Source: Oscillospiraceae bacterium (GTDB lineage Bacteria > Bacillota_A > Clostridia > Oscillospirales > Ruminococcaceae). Taken from it: DNA of 64,000 nt. The stretch lies in contig SFDQ01000003.1 of assembly GCA_004558145.1 (NCBI GenBank), forward strand, positions 1 through 64,000. The letters run 5' to 3'. Below, one piece after another: positions 31,407 through 40,469 of the stretch. Position 1 is the stretch's first letter. The number at the start of each line of letters is the position of its first letter. The translations under genes were made by a program, and so were the position numbers. The notes below the pieces were generated by a model that was not told where the DNA came from, searched no databases, and worked only from the letters and a program-made list of their open reading frames with translations.

Positions 31407-32270
31407 ATGACAGCCATCTTTCTTCGGGAATTCAAGGGCTATTTCAACAGCATGCTGGGCTGGGTGCTCACCGGTGTGATGCTGCTGTTCGGCGGGCTCT
31501 ATTTCACCGCCGTCAATCTGCAGGGCGGCTACACCGATTTGAGCTATACCCTGTACAGCTTCATCATCGTGCTGCTGATCTTCGTGCCTCTCTTGTGCAT
31601 GCGCAGCTTCGCGGAGGAAAAGCGCAGCCGCACCGACCAGCTGCTGCTCACCAGCCCCGTGAGCATCCCCGGCATCGTGATGGGCAAGTACCTGTCGCTG
31701 TTGGCCATGTTCGCGGTGCCGCTGGGGGTGTATGCCCTTTACCCGCTGCTGATGAAGGCGCTGGGCGCGGCAAACTTCGCCGCCAGTTACAGCGGCCTGC
31801 TGGCCTACTTCTTTTTGGGCGCGGCGCTCATCGCCGTTTGCATGTATCTGTCCACCCTCACCGAGAACCAGATCGTGGCGGCGCTGTCCGGCTTTGGGGT
31901 GCTGCTGGTGTGCTATCTGATGCCCGCCATCCAGACCCTCTTCACCGCCGGCAGCAGCCTTGCGCTGGTGGTGTTCGCCATCATCTTGGGCGCGGCGAGC
32001 CTGATCATCGGCCTGCGCAGCCGCAGTCTGGTGCTGGGCGGCGGCGTGTTCGCCGTGGGCTGCATCGCGCTGGCGGTGCTGTTCAGCGTGCGCAGCGCCG
32101 CGCTCACCACCGCCTTCAGTGCGGTGCTGGGGGCGCTGGCCCTCTTCGAGCCCTTTTTGAATTTCGTCAACGGCCTGTTCGACGTCACCGCCCTGGTCTA
32201 CTACGCCGGGGTGGCCGGGCTGTTTTTGTTCCTTACCGGCCAGGCGCTGGAAAAGCGCCGCTGGAACTGA
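31407..32270 (+). CDS. ABC-2 type permease, GldF-like
   Basis: 287 residues with six or seven membrane helices. It opens TAIFLREFKGYFNSMLGWV, the usual beginning of this permease family. GldF-type proteins work with a GldA ATPase and a GldG partner. In gliding bacteria the set is tied to motility, but in Firmicutes the same set is a transporter of unknown substrate. It starts four bases after the ATPase stop. Confidence 0.88.
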   Translation: MTAIFLREFKGYFNSMLGWVLTGVMLLFGGLYFTAVNLQGGYTDLSYTLYSFIIVLLIFVPLLCMRSFAEEKRSRTDQLLLTSPVSIPGIVMGKYLSLLAMFAVPLGVYALYPLLMKALGAANFAASYSGLLAYFFLGAALIAVCMYLSTLTENQIVAALSGFGVLLVCYLMPAIQTLFTAGSSLALVVFAIILGAASLIIGLRSRSLVLGGGVFAVGCIALAVLFSVRSAALTTAFSAVLGALALFEPFLNFVNGLFDVTALVYYAGVAGLFLFLTGQALEKRRWN

Positions 32271-32288
32271 GAAAGGGGGATGTGCGTG

Positions 32289-33725
32289 ATGAAAAAATTC
32301 TCCCTTCCCAAAGCGCCCCGCCGCCCCACCGGCACGGTGTTCCGCAACGGGGCCATGGCCAGCGTGCTCACTGCGGCGGTGCTGGCGGTGGTGATCCTGC
32401 TGAATCTGCTGGTGAACAGCCTGCCCACCCGCTACACCAAGCTGGACCTGAGCCAGACCGGCATCTACACCATCGGCGAGACCACCGAGCAGGTGCTGGC
32501 CGGTGTGGGCGAAACGGTCAACCTCTATTATCTGGCCCAGACCGGGTCGGAAAACACCAACATCACCGCCCTGCTGGACCGCTACGCCGACGCCAGCTCC
32601 TACGTGCACTGGCAGCAGATCGACCCGGCGCTCCAGCCCACCTTTGCCTCCCAGCACGGGGCGGACGGCGCCACCGAGGGCAGCATCCTGGTGGAGTGCG
32701 GCGGGCGCACCAAGCTGGTGAACGCCGCCGACATGTACGAGTACGATTATTCCGACTACTACAACACCGGCGCGGTCAACACCCTGTTCGACGGCGAGCA
32801 GCAGATCACCAGCGCCATCTACGCGGTCACCCGGGAAGAGGTGCCGGTGGTCTACCAGCTCACCGGCCACGGCGAGCAGAGCCTGCCCGCCACCCTGCAA
32901 AACGCCATCGCCGAGCAGAATCTGCAGCTGGAGGAGCTGTCGCTGGCCAGCACCGAGACCATCCCGGAGGACGCGGCGGTGCTCATCATCGCCGGGCCCA
33001 CCACCGACTACACCGAGGCCGACGTGACGCTGCTTCGTGACTGGCTGGACCAGGGCGGCAGCCTACTGCTTCTCACCGACTGCGACTACGACACCCCCAA
33101 CCTGAACGGCCTCATGGCCGACTACGGCCTGAGCCGCCTGCCGGGCATGGTGGTGGAAGGAGATTCCAACTACCATTACCGGGGTTACAACTACTATCTG
33201 CTGCCGGAGGTGAACTCCCACGAGGCCACCGCCGCGGTGCAGAACCTCTATGTGATGCTGCCCATGGCCGAGGCGCTCAAGACCGAGGTTGTGGAAGGTG
33301 TGACCACCCAGGCGCTGCTTACCACGTCCGCATCCGCCTACAACAAGGCCGCGGGCTATGACATGGAGACCACCGAGCAGGAGGAGGGCGACGAGACCGG
33401 TCCCTTCGATCTGGCGGTGGCCGCCACCCGCACGCTGGAGGACGACGCCGAGAGCCGGGTCATCTGGGCGGGCAGCACCTACCTGCTGGACGAAAACGCC
33501 GACACCATGGTGGGCGGCGGCAACAGCCAGTTCCTGCTGGGCTGCACCACCTGGCTTGCCGGGGAGGACAGCACCATCCTCATCGCCGCCAAGAGCTTTG
33601 AGAGCGACATGCTGGTGACCACCGCCTTCCAGGCCGATCTGTGGGGCGGCGTGGCCACCGTGGGCCTGCCGGTGTTCTGCCTTGTGATGGGCGCTGCCAT
33701 CACCATCAAACGGAGGCGTCAGTGA
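32289..33725 (+). CDS. GldG-like ABC auxiliary protein
   Basis: 478 residues. One N-terminal membrane helix (about 30-46), a large exterior part of the GldG/DUF4350-type (KLDLSQTGIYTIGETT, YQLTGHGEQSLP, AAVLIIAGPTTDYTEAD), and a last membrane helix (about 455-470). It ends in a basic tail (KRRRQ). It would sit in the membrane with the permease. ATG 32280 is adjacent to AAAGGGGG, so ATG 32289 is preferred. Its stop overlaps the next start by one base. Confidence 0.87.
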   Translation: MKKFSLPKAPRRPTGTVFRNGAMASVLTAAVLAVVILLNLLVNSLPTRYTKLDLSQTGIYTIGETTEQVLAGVGETVNLYYLAQTGSENTNITALLDRYADASSYVHWQQIDPALQPTFASQHGADGATEGSILVECGGRTKLVNAADMYEYDYSDYYNTGAVNTLFDGEQQITSAIYAVTREEVPVVYQLTGHGEQSLPATLQNAIAEQNLQLEELSLASTETIPEDAAVLIIAGPTTDYTEADVTLLRDWLDQGGSLLLLTDCDYDTPNLNGLMADYGLSRLPGMVVEGDSNYHYRGYNYYLLPEVNSHEATAAVQNLYVMLPMAEALKTEVVEGVTTQALLTTSASAYNKAAGYDMETTEQEEGDETGPFDLAVAATRTLEDDAESRVIWAGSTYLLDENADTMVGGGNSQFLLGCTTWLAGEDSTILIAAKSFESDMLVTTAFQADLWGGVATVGLPVFCLVMGAAITIKRRRQ

Positions 33726-34468
33726 TGAAAACGAAACAACTGCTTCTGATCGCGCTGCTGGCCGTTGTGGCCCTGCTGGCGGCGGGCCTTGTGGCGGTGC
33801 GCAGCCTTGACACGGAGGAGGCGGACTCTGCCTCCGACGAGATAGACCTTGCGCCCTTCGCCCCGGCGGACATCGAGGCCTTTGGCTACACCTTCGGCGG
33901 CGAGACGCTGGAATTCGCCTCCAAAGAGACCCCGGCGGAGGATGAGAGTTCCAGTGAGACCGAGACCACCTGGTATCTCACCGATGACCCGGACTATGAG
34001 CTGGACCAGTCCGCAATCTCCACCATGCTGGTGGCATTGGGCAATCTGACCGCCCAGCGGCAGTTTGAGAACACCGGCGAGGACTACGGCTTCGACGAGC
34101 CCATCCTCACCGCCTGGGTCACCGCCGGCGGCGAGACCTATGCCTGGACCCTCGGCGCGGAGAACTCCGTCACCGGCAGCATGTACCTGCAGGTGCAGGG
34201 CCAGGAGGACACGGTGTATCTGGTGTCGGTGTCGGCCCTCAGCGCCCTTGAGAACACAAAAACCGAACTGGCGGCTCCCGCGCCCACGCCTGAACCCACC
34301 GAGGAGCCCGCCTCCGAGCCGGAGGCCGCCGCCCCGGAGGAGGACGCGGAGACTGCCTCCTCGCCGGCGTCTGACTCCGTGCAGGAAGCCGATACGTCCT
34401 CTTCTGCATCGGAGAGCACGGCTTCGGAAACGGCAGGGGAGGAGAGCGGTCCTTCCGCCGCGGAATAA
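33725..34468 (+). CDS. DUF4340-type membrane-anchored protein
   Basis: 247 residues. An N-terminal membrane helix (LLLIALLAVVALLAAGLVAV) is followed by an exterior domain of the DUF4340 kind (TTWYLTDDPDYELDQSAIS), which is usual next to GldG-like genes. From about residue 178 it becomes a low-complexity Pro/Glu/Ser tail (PTPEPTEEPASEPEA, then Ser/Ala/Glu). Together with the GldG-like protein it may read a cell-surface state for the transporter; this is inference. TGATG overlap shows coupling. Confidence 0.8.
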   Translation: MKTKQLLLIALLAVVALLAAGLVAVRSLDTEEADSASDEIDLAPFAPADIEAFGYTFGGETLEFASKETPAEDESSSETETTWYLTDDPDYELDQSAISTMLVALGNLTAQRQFENTGEDYGFDEPILTAWVTAGGETYAWTLGAENSVTGSMYLQVQGQEDTVYLVSVSALSALENTKTELAAPAPTPEPTEEPASEPEAAAPEEDAETASSPASDSVQEADTSSSASESTASETAGEESGPSAAE

Positions 34469-34477
34469 AACGCAAAA

Positions 34478-34506
34478 AAGGGCCGGTGCGCTTTGCACCG
34501 GCCCTT
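34478..34506 (-). terminator. Terminator of the comM unit, perhaps both strands
   Basis: AAGGGCCGGTGC with GCACCGGCCCTT around GCTTT. The minus-strand side has TTTTTTGCG, so it mainly serves comM. The plus side lacks a T-run. Confidence 0.85.
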
Positions 34507-34514
34507 AGGTCTGT

Positions 34515-36044
34515 TCACTTGTCGTACCAGTATTTGCGGTCCAGGCTGCGGTATTGCAGCGCCTCGGCCAGATGGGCCGCGCCGATCTGCTCGCAGCCCG
34601 CCAGGTCCGCGATGGTGCGGCTCACCTTCAGGATGCGGTCGTAGGCCCGGGCGGAGAGCCCCAGCCGGTCAAAGGCCGTTTGCAGCAGCGCAGCCGCCGC
34701 GGCGTCCGGCTGGCAATATTTTCGCAGCAGCTGCCCCGAGAGTTCGCCGTTGCAGCGGATGCCGTCGCGGGCATAGCGGGCGGTCTGCACGGCACGGGCG
34801 GCGATGACCCGCTTGCGGATGTCGGCGCTGCACTCGCCCTTTTCGCTGCCCGCCAGCTCGCTGTACTGCACCGGCCCCACCTCCACGTGCAGGTCGATGC
34901 GGTCCAAAAGCGGCCCGCTCACCCGGCGGCGGTAGGTCTCGATGGCGCTGGGGGTGCAGGTGCAGGCCCGGGTGGGATGCCCGAAATAGCCGCACCGGCA
35001 GGGGTTCATGGCCGCCAGCAGGATGAAGCGGCTGGGGTAGGTCACGGTGGCCGCGGCGCGGCTCACCGTCACCTTGCCGTCCTCCACCGGCTGGCGCAGC
35101 ACTTCCAGCGCGTCCCGGTGGAATTCCGGCAGCTCGTCCAGAAACAGAACGCCGTTGTGGGCAAGGCTCACCTCGCCCGGGCGGGCGCTTGCTCCGCCGC
35201 CCGCCAGCGCCGCGGCGCTGACGCTGTGGTGGGGGCTGCGGAAGGGCCGCTGGCCCACAAGGCCGCTGCCCGCGGGCAGAAGGCCCGCCACCGAGCAGAT
35301 GGTGGTGCACTCCACCGCCTCCTCCTGGGTCAGCGGCGGCAGGATGCCGGGCATGCGCTTCGCCAGCATGCTCTTGCCGGTGCCCGGTGGGCCGATCATC
35401 AGAAGATTGTGGCCGCCCGCGGCGGCAATTTCCAGCCCCCGGCGGGCCGCAAGCTGGCCGCGCACGTCCGCGAAGTCGGGCACATCGGGCCCGTCGGCGG
35501 GGACAAAGGGCTGCCGGGGCGCGGGGGTCAGCTGCGCTTCGCCCCGCAGATGCGCCACCACCTGGGCGGCGTCCGACGCGCCCAGCACGGTGAGGCCTTC
35601 CACCGCCGCCGCTTCGGCGGCGTTCTCGGCAGGCACGAACAGGTGAGTCACGCCGACCTCGGCGGCGGCCAGCGCCATGGGCAGCATGCCGGTCACCGGG
35701 CGCAGCGCGCCGTTCAGCGAGAGCTCGCCCACAAAGGCGAACCGCTCGTTCAGGCTTGGCAGCTGGCCGCTGGCGCACAAAAGAGCCAGCAGCACCGGCA
35801 GGTCATACACCGGCCCCGTTTTGCGCAGCCGCGCCGGGGCAAGATTCACGGTGATGCGGCTGGCGGGCCATGCAAAGCCCAGATTCTTCGCCGCGCTGCG
35901 CACCCGGTCGGCGGCTTCCTTCACCGCGCTGTCCGGCAGGCCCACGATGCTGAACTGGGGCAGCCCGCCGCTGATGTCCGCTTCGGCGGTCACCGCAAAG
36001 CCCGAAAGGCCCTGCACCCCGAAGCTGTTCACCCGTGCAAACAT
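34515..36044 (-). CDS. comM: ComM/YifB-family Mg-chelatase-like AAA ATPase
   Basis: 509 residues. ComM is a hexameric helicase that extends strand exchange in natural transformation. It shows an N-terminal Lon-like fold (SIVGLPDSAVKEAADRVRSA), the Walker A GPPGTGKSMLAKR, Walker B GVLFLDELPEF, Cys-rich NPCRCGYFGH and the C-terminal YRSLDRKYW. AAGGAGG precedes ATG. It follows the chromate transporter pair after 31 bases. No other competence gene is in the window. Confidence 0.92.
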   Translation of the reverse strand: MFARVNSFGVQGLSGFAVTAEADISGGLPQFSIVGLPDSAVKEAADRVRSAAKNLGFAWPASRITVNLAPARLRKTGPVYDLPVLLALLCASGQLPSLNERFAFVGELSLNGALRPVTGMLPMALAAAEVGVTHLFVPAENAAEAAAVEGLTVLGASDAAQVVAHLRGEAQLTPAPRQPFVPADGPDVPDFADVRGQLAARRGLEIAAAGGHNLLMIGPPGTGKSMLAKRMPGILPPLTQEEAVECTTICSVAGLLPAGSGLVGQRPFRSPHHSVSAAALAGGGASARPGEVSLAHNGVLFLDELPEFHRDALEVLRQPVEDGKVTVSRAAATVTYPSRFILLAAMNPCRCGYFGHPTRACTCTPSAIETYRRRVSGPLLDRIDLHVEVGPVQYSELAGSEKGECSADIRKRVIAARAVQTARYARDGIRCNGELSGQLLRKYCQPDAAAAALLQTAFDRLGLSARAYDRILKVSRTIADLAGCEQIGAAHLAEALQYRSLDRKYWYDK

Positions 36045-36075
36045 CCTGCCGCCTCCTTAAAAGTTTTTGAAACGC

Positions 36076-36663
36076 TCAGGCGGGGAAGCGGAACACGGCT
36101 CCCACCACGCCTGCAAACACGATAAACGCCACCGGATGGATCTTGGGGAACTTGCGCTGGGCGATGAAGATGACCACGCCCAAAATCACCGCCGGCCAGA
36201 TGACGGCGCTGCTCCATGCGCCCGCCTCGATGGAGGGCAGGCTCACCAGCGTCACCTCGGCCACGCTTACGCCCGCGGCGGCTACCAGCGCCACCGAGGC
36301 GGGACGCAGGCCGTAAAGCCCCTTCTGCACCAGGGGATTGTCCTTGAACTTGCTCAGCATGCGGGCAATGATGAGGATGATGAGGATGGAGGGGCTGATG
36401 AGGCCCAGCGTGGCCACGATGCCGCCGGGCACTCCGGCGGTGATGTAGCCGGCGTAGGTGGCCATATTGATGCCCAGCGCGCCGGGGGTGCTCTCGCTCA
36501 CGGCGATCATGTTGGCCACGTCGGAAGCGGTGAACCAGCCGATGGTGTCGGCCATGTCATAAAGGAAGGGCAGGGTGGCGAGGCCGCCGCCGATGGCGAA
36601 CAGACCCACCTTGGCAAACTCATAAAAAAGACGCAGCAGCGTCAGCACATAGGCAGTCATCAT
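36076..36663 (-). CDS. Chromate transporter family protein, second half
   Basis: 195 residues with about five or six membrane helices. ChrA family proteins have two homologous halves; here each is its own gene. The half-motif GLFAIGGGLATLPF and the SESTPGALGINMATYAGY segment are clear. The start overlaps the first half's stop (ATGA). The two probably form one transporter. Family members move chromate, but in ordinary Clostridia the real substrate is not known. Confidence 0.87.
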   Translation of the reverse strand: MMTAYVLTLLRLFYEFAKVGLFAIGGGLATLPFLYDMADTIGWFTASDVANMIAVSESTPGALGINMATYAGYITAGVPGGIVATLGLISPSILIILIIARMLSKFKDNPLVQKGLYGLRPASVALVAAAGVSVAEVTLVSLPSIEAGAWSSAVIWPAVILGVVIFIAQRKFPKIHPVAFIVFAGVVGAVFRFPA

Positions 36664-37220
36664 TCATCCTCCTTTTTCGCGCCCGGGGCCAGCACCAGAC
36701 CGGCCAGCGCCGCCGCCACCACATAGATGGCGGGGGAGATGCTCACCGGCAGCAGGTCGCCGAACACCGAGAGCAGGAAGATGGCCAGAAAGATGGCCAG
36801 GGTGCGCTTATCCAGCACCGACTTTTTCCAAAGCCGAAGCACCGCGTTCAGGATCAGTACGCACACGCACACCCGCACGCCGCCAAAGGCGCTCTGCACG
36901 ATGGGGTAGGTGAGCAGATAGCCCAGGCCCGCCGCCACCAGCGACAGCAGAATGATGGGGAAGAAGGTGAAGCCCACGGTGGCCACGATGCCGCCCAGAA
37001 CGCCCTTGCGCTTGTTGCCGATGAAGGTGGAAACGTTCACCGCGATGATGCCCGGGGTGCACTGGCCGATGGCAAAATAGTCGGCCAGTTCCTCCTCCGT
37101 GGCCCAGCCGCGCTTGTCCACACATTCCCTTTGCAGGATGGGCAGCATCGCATAGCCGCCCCCAAAGGTGACCCCGCCGATTTTGGCAAAGGTCCAGAAA
37201 AGCTCAAAATATTCTCTCAA
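36660..37220 (-). CDS. Chromate transporter family protein, first half
   Basis: 186 residues, membrane-bound. It contains FAKIGGVTFGGGYAMLPIL and FAIGQCTPGIIAVNVSTFIG, the two signatures of ChrA half-proteins. The start is not certain. ATG 37238 has only a weak site, and its own codons read GGGAGGCG, which fits a ribosome site ten bases before TTG 37220, giving MREYFELFWTFAKIGG. I therefore choose TTG 37220. Cotranscribed with the second half and comM. Confidence 0.85.
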   Translation of the reverse strand: MREYFELFWTFAKIGGVTFGGGYAMLPILQRECVDKRGWATEEELADYFAIGQCTPGIIAVNVSTFIGNKRKGVLGGIVATVGFTFFPIILLSLVAAGLGYLLTYPIVQSAFGGVRVCVCVLILNAVLRLWKKSVLDKRTLAIFLAIFLLSVFGDLLPVSISPAIYVVAAALAGLVLAPGAKKEDE

Positions 37221-37258
37221 GAGAGAAACGCCTCCCATACAATGAAAATTCCTGTATA

Positions 37259-37288
37259 AGTATAGCACACCGCCCTGTGAAATGCCAA
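37259..37288 (-). promoter_or_regulatory. Promoter for the chromate transporter-comM unit
   Basis: On the minus strand: TTGGCA, 18 bases, TATACT, with about 30 nt of leader. Confidence 0.7.
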
Positions 37289-37321
37289 CGCGCCCGCCCG
37301 GCGGGATACGCCTGTTTTTTG

Positions 37322-37350
37322 TTGACAATCCCCGCCGCCACCGCTACAAT
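37322..37350 (+). promoter_or_regulatory. Sigma-A promoter for the phosphohexomutase gene
   Basis: TTGACA, 17 bases, TACAAT. Confidence 0.88.
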
Positions 37351-37410
37351 AAATACAACTGGATACTTTCCACAAAAAGTGTCGATACCATGAAAAAGCA
37401 GGTGGAAATT

Positions 37411-39123
37411 ATGTATAAAGATGAATTTGAGCGCTGGCTCGCCTACCCGCTGGACGACCCCGACCTCAAGCCGGAGCTGGAAAGCGTTGCCGGCGATGAC
37501 GAGGCCGTCAAGGACCGGTTCGCCGTGACCCTGAAGTTCGGCACCGCTGGCCTGCGGGGCGTCATCGGCGCGGGCACCAATCGCATGAACGTGTATGTGG
37601 TGCGGCAGGCCACCCAGGGCCTGGCCAACTGGGTCAAGACCCAGGGCGGCACCCAGACCGTGGCCATCAGCTACGACAGCCGCATCAAGAGCGACGTGTT
37701 CGCCAAAGCCGCCGCCGAGGTGCTGGCGGCCAACGGCGTGAAGGTGCGCATCTACAAGGCGCTGATGCCTGTGCCCGCGCTCAGCTTTGCCACCCGCTAT
37801 TATAACTGCAACGCCGGCATCATGGTCACCGCCAGCCACAACCCCGCCAAGTACAACGGCTACAAGGCCTACGGCCCGGACGGCTGCCAGATGACCGACG
37901 AGGCCGCCGACATCGTCTACGCCGAGATCCAGAAGACCGACGTGCTCAGCGGCGCCAAGACCATGCCCTTTGACGAGGCGATGGCCGCCGGGCTCATCGA
38001 GTATGTGGGCGAGGATTGCTACGAAGCCCTCTACGCCGCCATCGAGAGCCGTCAGGTGCGGCCCGGCCTGTGCGCCGAGGCGGGCCTCAAGCTGGTTTAC
38101 AGCCCGCTGAACGGCAGCGGCCTTGTGCCGGTCACCCGCGTGCTGGCCGACATCGGCATCACCGACATCACCATCGTGCCCGAGCAGAAGGACCCGGATG
38201 GCAACTTCCCCACCTGCCCCTATCCCAACCCTGAAATTTTCGAGGCGCTGCGCCTTGGCCTGGAACTGGCCGAGAAATCCGGCGCGGACCTGATGCTGGC
38301 CACCGACCCCGACGCCGACCGCGTGGGCATCGCCGTGCGCTGCAAGGACGGCAGCTACCAGCTGCTCACCGGCAACGAGGTGGGCGTGCTGCTGCTGGAC
38401 TACATCTGCGCCGGCCGCATCGAAAAGGGCACCATGCCCGAAAAGCCCGTCATGGTCAAGAGCATCGTGTCCACCCCGCTGGCGGACGTGGTGGCTGCCC
38501 ACTACGGCGTGGAGTGCCGCAACGTGCTCACTGGCTTCAAGTGGATCGGCGACCAGATCGCCCAGCTGGAGGCCGCGGGCGAAGTGGAGCGGTTCATCTT
38601 CGGCTTTGAAGAGAGCTACGGCTATCTCGCCGGCAGCTATGTGCGGGACAAGGATGCCGTCATCGGCAGCATGCTCATCTGCGAGATGGCCGCCTACTAC
38701 CGCAGCATCGGCTCCTCCATCAAGGAGGAACTGGAGCGCATCTATGCCCAGTACGGCCGCTACCTGAACAAGGTGGACTCTTTCGAGTTCCCCGGCCTGT
38801 CCGGCATGGACAAGATGGCCGGCATCATGCAGAAGCTGCGGGATGAGCCTCCGGCGGAGTTCGCCGGCCACAAGGTGGTCACCGTGGCGGACTACAAGGC
38901 CCGCACCATGACCGAGCTTGCCACCGGCAAGGTCACGCCCATCGACCTGCCCGCCGCCAACGTGCTGATCTACGCCCTGGAAGGCGGCGCCACCGTGGTG
39001 GTGCGTCCCAGCGGCACCGAACCCAAGATCAAGACCTACTTCACCACCCTGGGCAAGGACCTGGCCGAGGCCGAAGCCCAGAAGGAGGCCCTGGCTGCCG
39101 CCCTCAAGCCCCTGCTGGCCTGA
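37411..39123 (+). CDS. Phosphoglucomutase/phosphomannomutase
   Basis: 570 residues of the alpha-D-phosphohexomutase superfamily. It interconverts hexose-1- and hexose-6-phosphates, and by length and the FGTAGLRGVIGAGTNRMN opening it fits the PgcA-type phosphoglucomutase of Firmicutes. The catalytic serine is Ser142 in TASHNPAKYNGYK. The metal loop is DPDADRVG, the sugar loop GFEESYGY and the phosphate loop RPSGTEPKIK. AGGTGGA precedes ATG 37411; ATG 37390 has no site. Near pgi in function, it would feed wall and glycan precursors. Confidence 0.94.
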   Translation: MYKDEFERWLAYPLDDPDLKPELESVAGDDEAVKDRFAVTLKFGTAGLRGVIGAGTNRMNVYVVRQATQGLANWVKTQGGTQTVAISYDSRIKSDVFAKAAAEVLAANGVKVRIYKALMPVPALSFATRYYNCNAGIMVTASHNPAKYNGYKAYGPDGCQMTDEAADIVYAEIQKTDVLSGAKTMPFDEAMAAGLIEYVGEDCYEALYAAIESRQVRPGLCAEAGLKLVYSPLNGSGLVPVTRVLADIGITDITIVPEQKDPDGNFPTCPYPNPEIFEALRLGLELAEKSGADLMLATDPDADRVGIAVRCKDGSYQLLTGNEVGVLLLDYICAGRIEKGTMPEKPVMVKSIVSTPLADVVAAHYGVECRNVLTGFKWIGDQIAQLEAAGEVERFIFGFEESYGYLAGSYVRDKDAVIGSMLICEMAAYYRSIGSSIKEELERIYAQYGRYLNKVDSFEFPGLSGMDKMAGIMQKLRDEPPAEFAGHKVVTVADYKARTMTELATGKVTPIDLPAANVLIYALEGGATVVVRPSGTEPKIKTYFTTLGKDLAEAEAQKEALAAALKPLLA

Positions 39124-39141
39124 GCGCGCAAAGCAAAAACG

Positions 39142-39169
39142 AACCGCCCCGCAAGCCGGGGCGGTTTTT
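39142..39169 (+). terminator. Terminator after the phosphohexomutase gene
   Basis: AACCGCCCC with GGGGCGGTT around GCAAGCC, then TTTTT. Confidence 0.88.
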
Positions 39170-39239
39170 CTGTCCGGTGCAATAACCTGCGGTGCCGAAG
39201 CGTTTTCTTTATAGAAACAGGGAAAAGGAGGCTTTGACC

Positions 39240-40013
39240 ATGAAACGCTTTTTTGCCGTTCTGCTTGCTTTGTGTCTGGCGGGCTGTTCCGCCCCGGGAT
39301 CTGTCTCCGGCCCGGCGGCATCGGCCACCGTGCCGGTGGAAGAGGCAAGGACCTGCCGCATTGCCGACGGGGCGGAAAGCGGCAGCCTACTGCTGGCCGA
39401 ACAGCGGGAAAATGGGAGCCTTTACCGCGTGAGCACTGCGGATGTGCCCGTCACGCTGGACGGGAAGGAGGCGAGCGCTGCGGACCTTCGGGACGGCATG
39501 CTGGTCACCGTGTATTATACCGGCGGCGTGCTGGAGACCTACCCGGCTGGCTTTTCTCAGCCCACCCTTCTGGCGGCGGTGAGCGAGAGGGCCGACGACC
39601 GGGCGGGCCTCGCCATCCAGGCGCTGGAAGACCTGTGGAGCGAGGATACGGCCCTCAACGAGAACGTCGAGCAGCTGTCGGTCTATATTGACGAGGCGCT
39701 GGTGCCGAACGCCGCCGAGCGGGCCGCGGCGGCCTGGAGCTTTGCCGAACAGCATCAGATGCCCGCGCCCTTGACCTATGATTGGAAAGAACTGTGCGAC
39801 GAAGGCTATGTGAACGAGGAAGAGCTTTCCTGGGAAAAGGGCTGCTACCTGGAACTGAAGGCGGAAAAAGGCAGCGGGCAGAGCAAGACCCTGCGCTTCG
39901 ACGCGCAGAAATGGCGGGGCGGCCTTGCGGCGATTTTTTACGAAGGCTGCACCGCAAAGCAGGATAAAAGCGGCGGCTGGACCTATGAGCGGGGCACCTT
40001 TGCCATCGCCTGA
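39240..40013 (+). CDS. Uncharacterised lipoprotein
   Basis: 257 residues. The signal peptide MKRFFAVLLALCLAGCSAPG ends in a lipobox (LAGC), so it should be lipid-anchored outside the membrane. A short beta-rich part (about 40-110) resembles a small single-domain fold found in Clostridia lipoproteins (DGMLVTVYYTGGVLETYP); the rest shows no motif I know. AAAGGAGG precedes ATG 39240. It is single-gene. Confidence 0.8.
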   Translation: MKRFFAVLLALCLAGCSAPGSVSGPAASATVPVEEARTCRIADGAESGSLLLAEQRENGSLYRVSTADVPVTLDGKEASAADLRDGMLVTVYYTGGVLETYPAGFSQPTLLAAVSERADDRAGLAIQALEDLWSEDTALNENVEQLSVYIDEALVPNAAERAAAAWSFAEQHQMPAPLTYDWKELCDEGYVNEEELSWEKGCYLELKAEKGSGQSKTLRFDAQKWRGGLAAIFYEGCTAKQDKSGGWTYERGTFAIA

Positions 40014-40030
40014 CGTGCAGATAAAACTGC

Positions 40031-40059
40031 TTGACACGCCCGCCGCCGTGTGATATAAT
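40031..40059 (+). promoter_or_regulatory. Consensus sigma-A promoter for rpmE
   Basis: TTGACA, 17 bases, TATAAT, a perfect match. Confidence 0.93.
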
Positions 40060-40065
40060 TCTCTG

Positions 40066-40194
40066 GCAATCGTTCCGATGGCTGCTCCATACGCACAGGA
40101 TGGCGTATGCTGGTAGCCTCCCATTGAAGGTTGTGATGGGCGCATGTAAAGAGCATGGCCCCTTGAGTCATGAACCAGAAAGAGGTGAACCGTA
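40066..40194 (+). promoter_or_regulatory. Structured rpmE leader, possible L31 autoregulatory RNA
   Basis: The predicted transcript has a leader of about 130 nt, long for a single small gene. It holds CATACGC/GCGTATG at 40088-40109 and CCCAT/ATGGG at 40120-40140, and GGCT near 40080 can pair with AGCC at 40114 to close the first stem. Several Firmicute rpmE genes carry an L31-binding leader. The hairpins are seen; the match to that family is not tested. Confidence 0.5.
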
Positions 40195-40398
40195 ATGAAA
40201 CAGGGCATCCATCCCAAGTATGTGGACTGCACCATCACCTGCGCCTGCGGTGAGGTCATCCATACCCGCTCCACCAAGCCGGAGATCCACGTGGAAGTCT
40301 GCTCCAAGTGCCATCCCTTCTACACCGGCAAGCAGAAGCTGGTTGACACCGGCGGACGTGTGGACCGCTTCAACAAGCGTTTCGGCCTGAAGAAGTAA
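40195..40398 (+). CDS. rpmE: 50S ribosomal protein L31, zinc form
   Basis: 67 residues: MKQGIHPKYVDCTITCACGE at the start, and KCHPFYTGKQKLVDTGGRVDRF near the end. The Cys at 16 and 18 with CSKC at 36-39 mark the zinc-binding (C+) L31, the form replaced under zinc starvation in Bacillus. GAGGTGA precedes ATG. A terminator follows. Confidence 0.97.
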   Translation: MKQGIHPKYVDCTITCACGEVIHTRSTKPEIHVEVCSKCHPFYTGKQKLVDTGGRVDRFNKRFGLKK

Positions 40399-40409
40399 TT
40401 GATCTATCG

Positions 40410-40441
40410 AAAAGGCGGTTTGGTCACAAACCGCCTTTTTT
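40410..40441 (+). terminator. Terminator after rpmE
   Basis: AAAGGCGGTTTG with CAAACCGCCTTT around GTCA, then TTTT. Confidence 0.93.
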
Positions 40442-40469
40442 GTCGTGTTTTGACGGGGGGATAAGGTCT

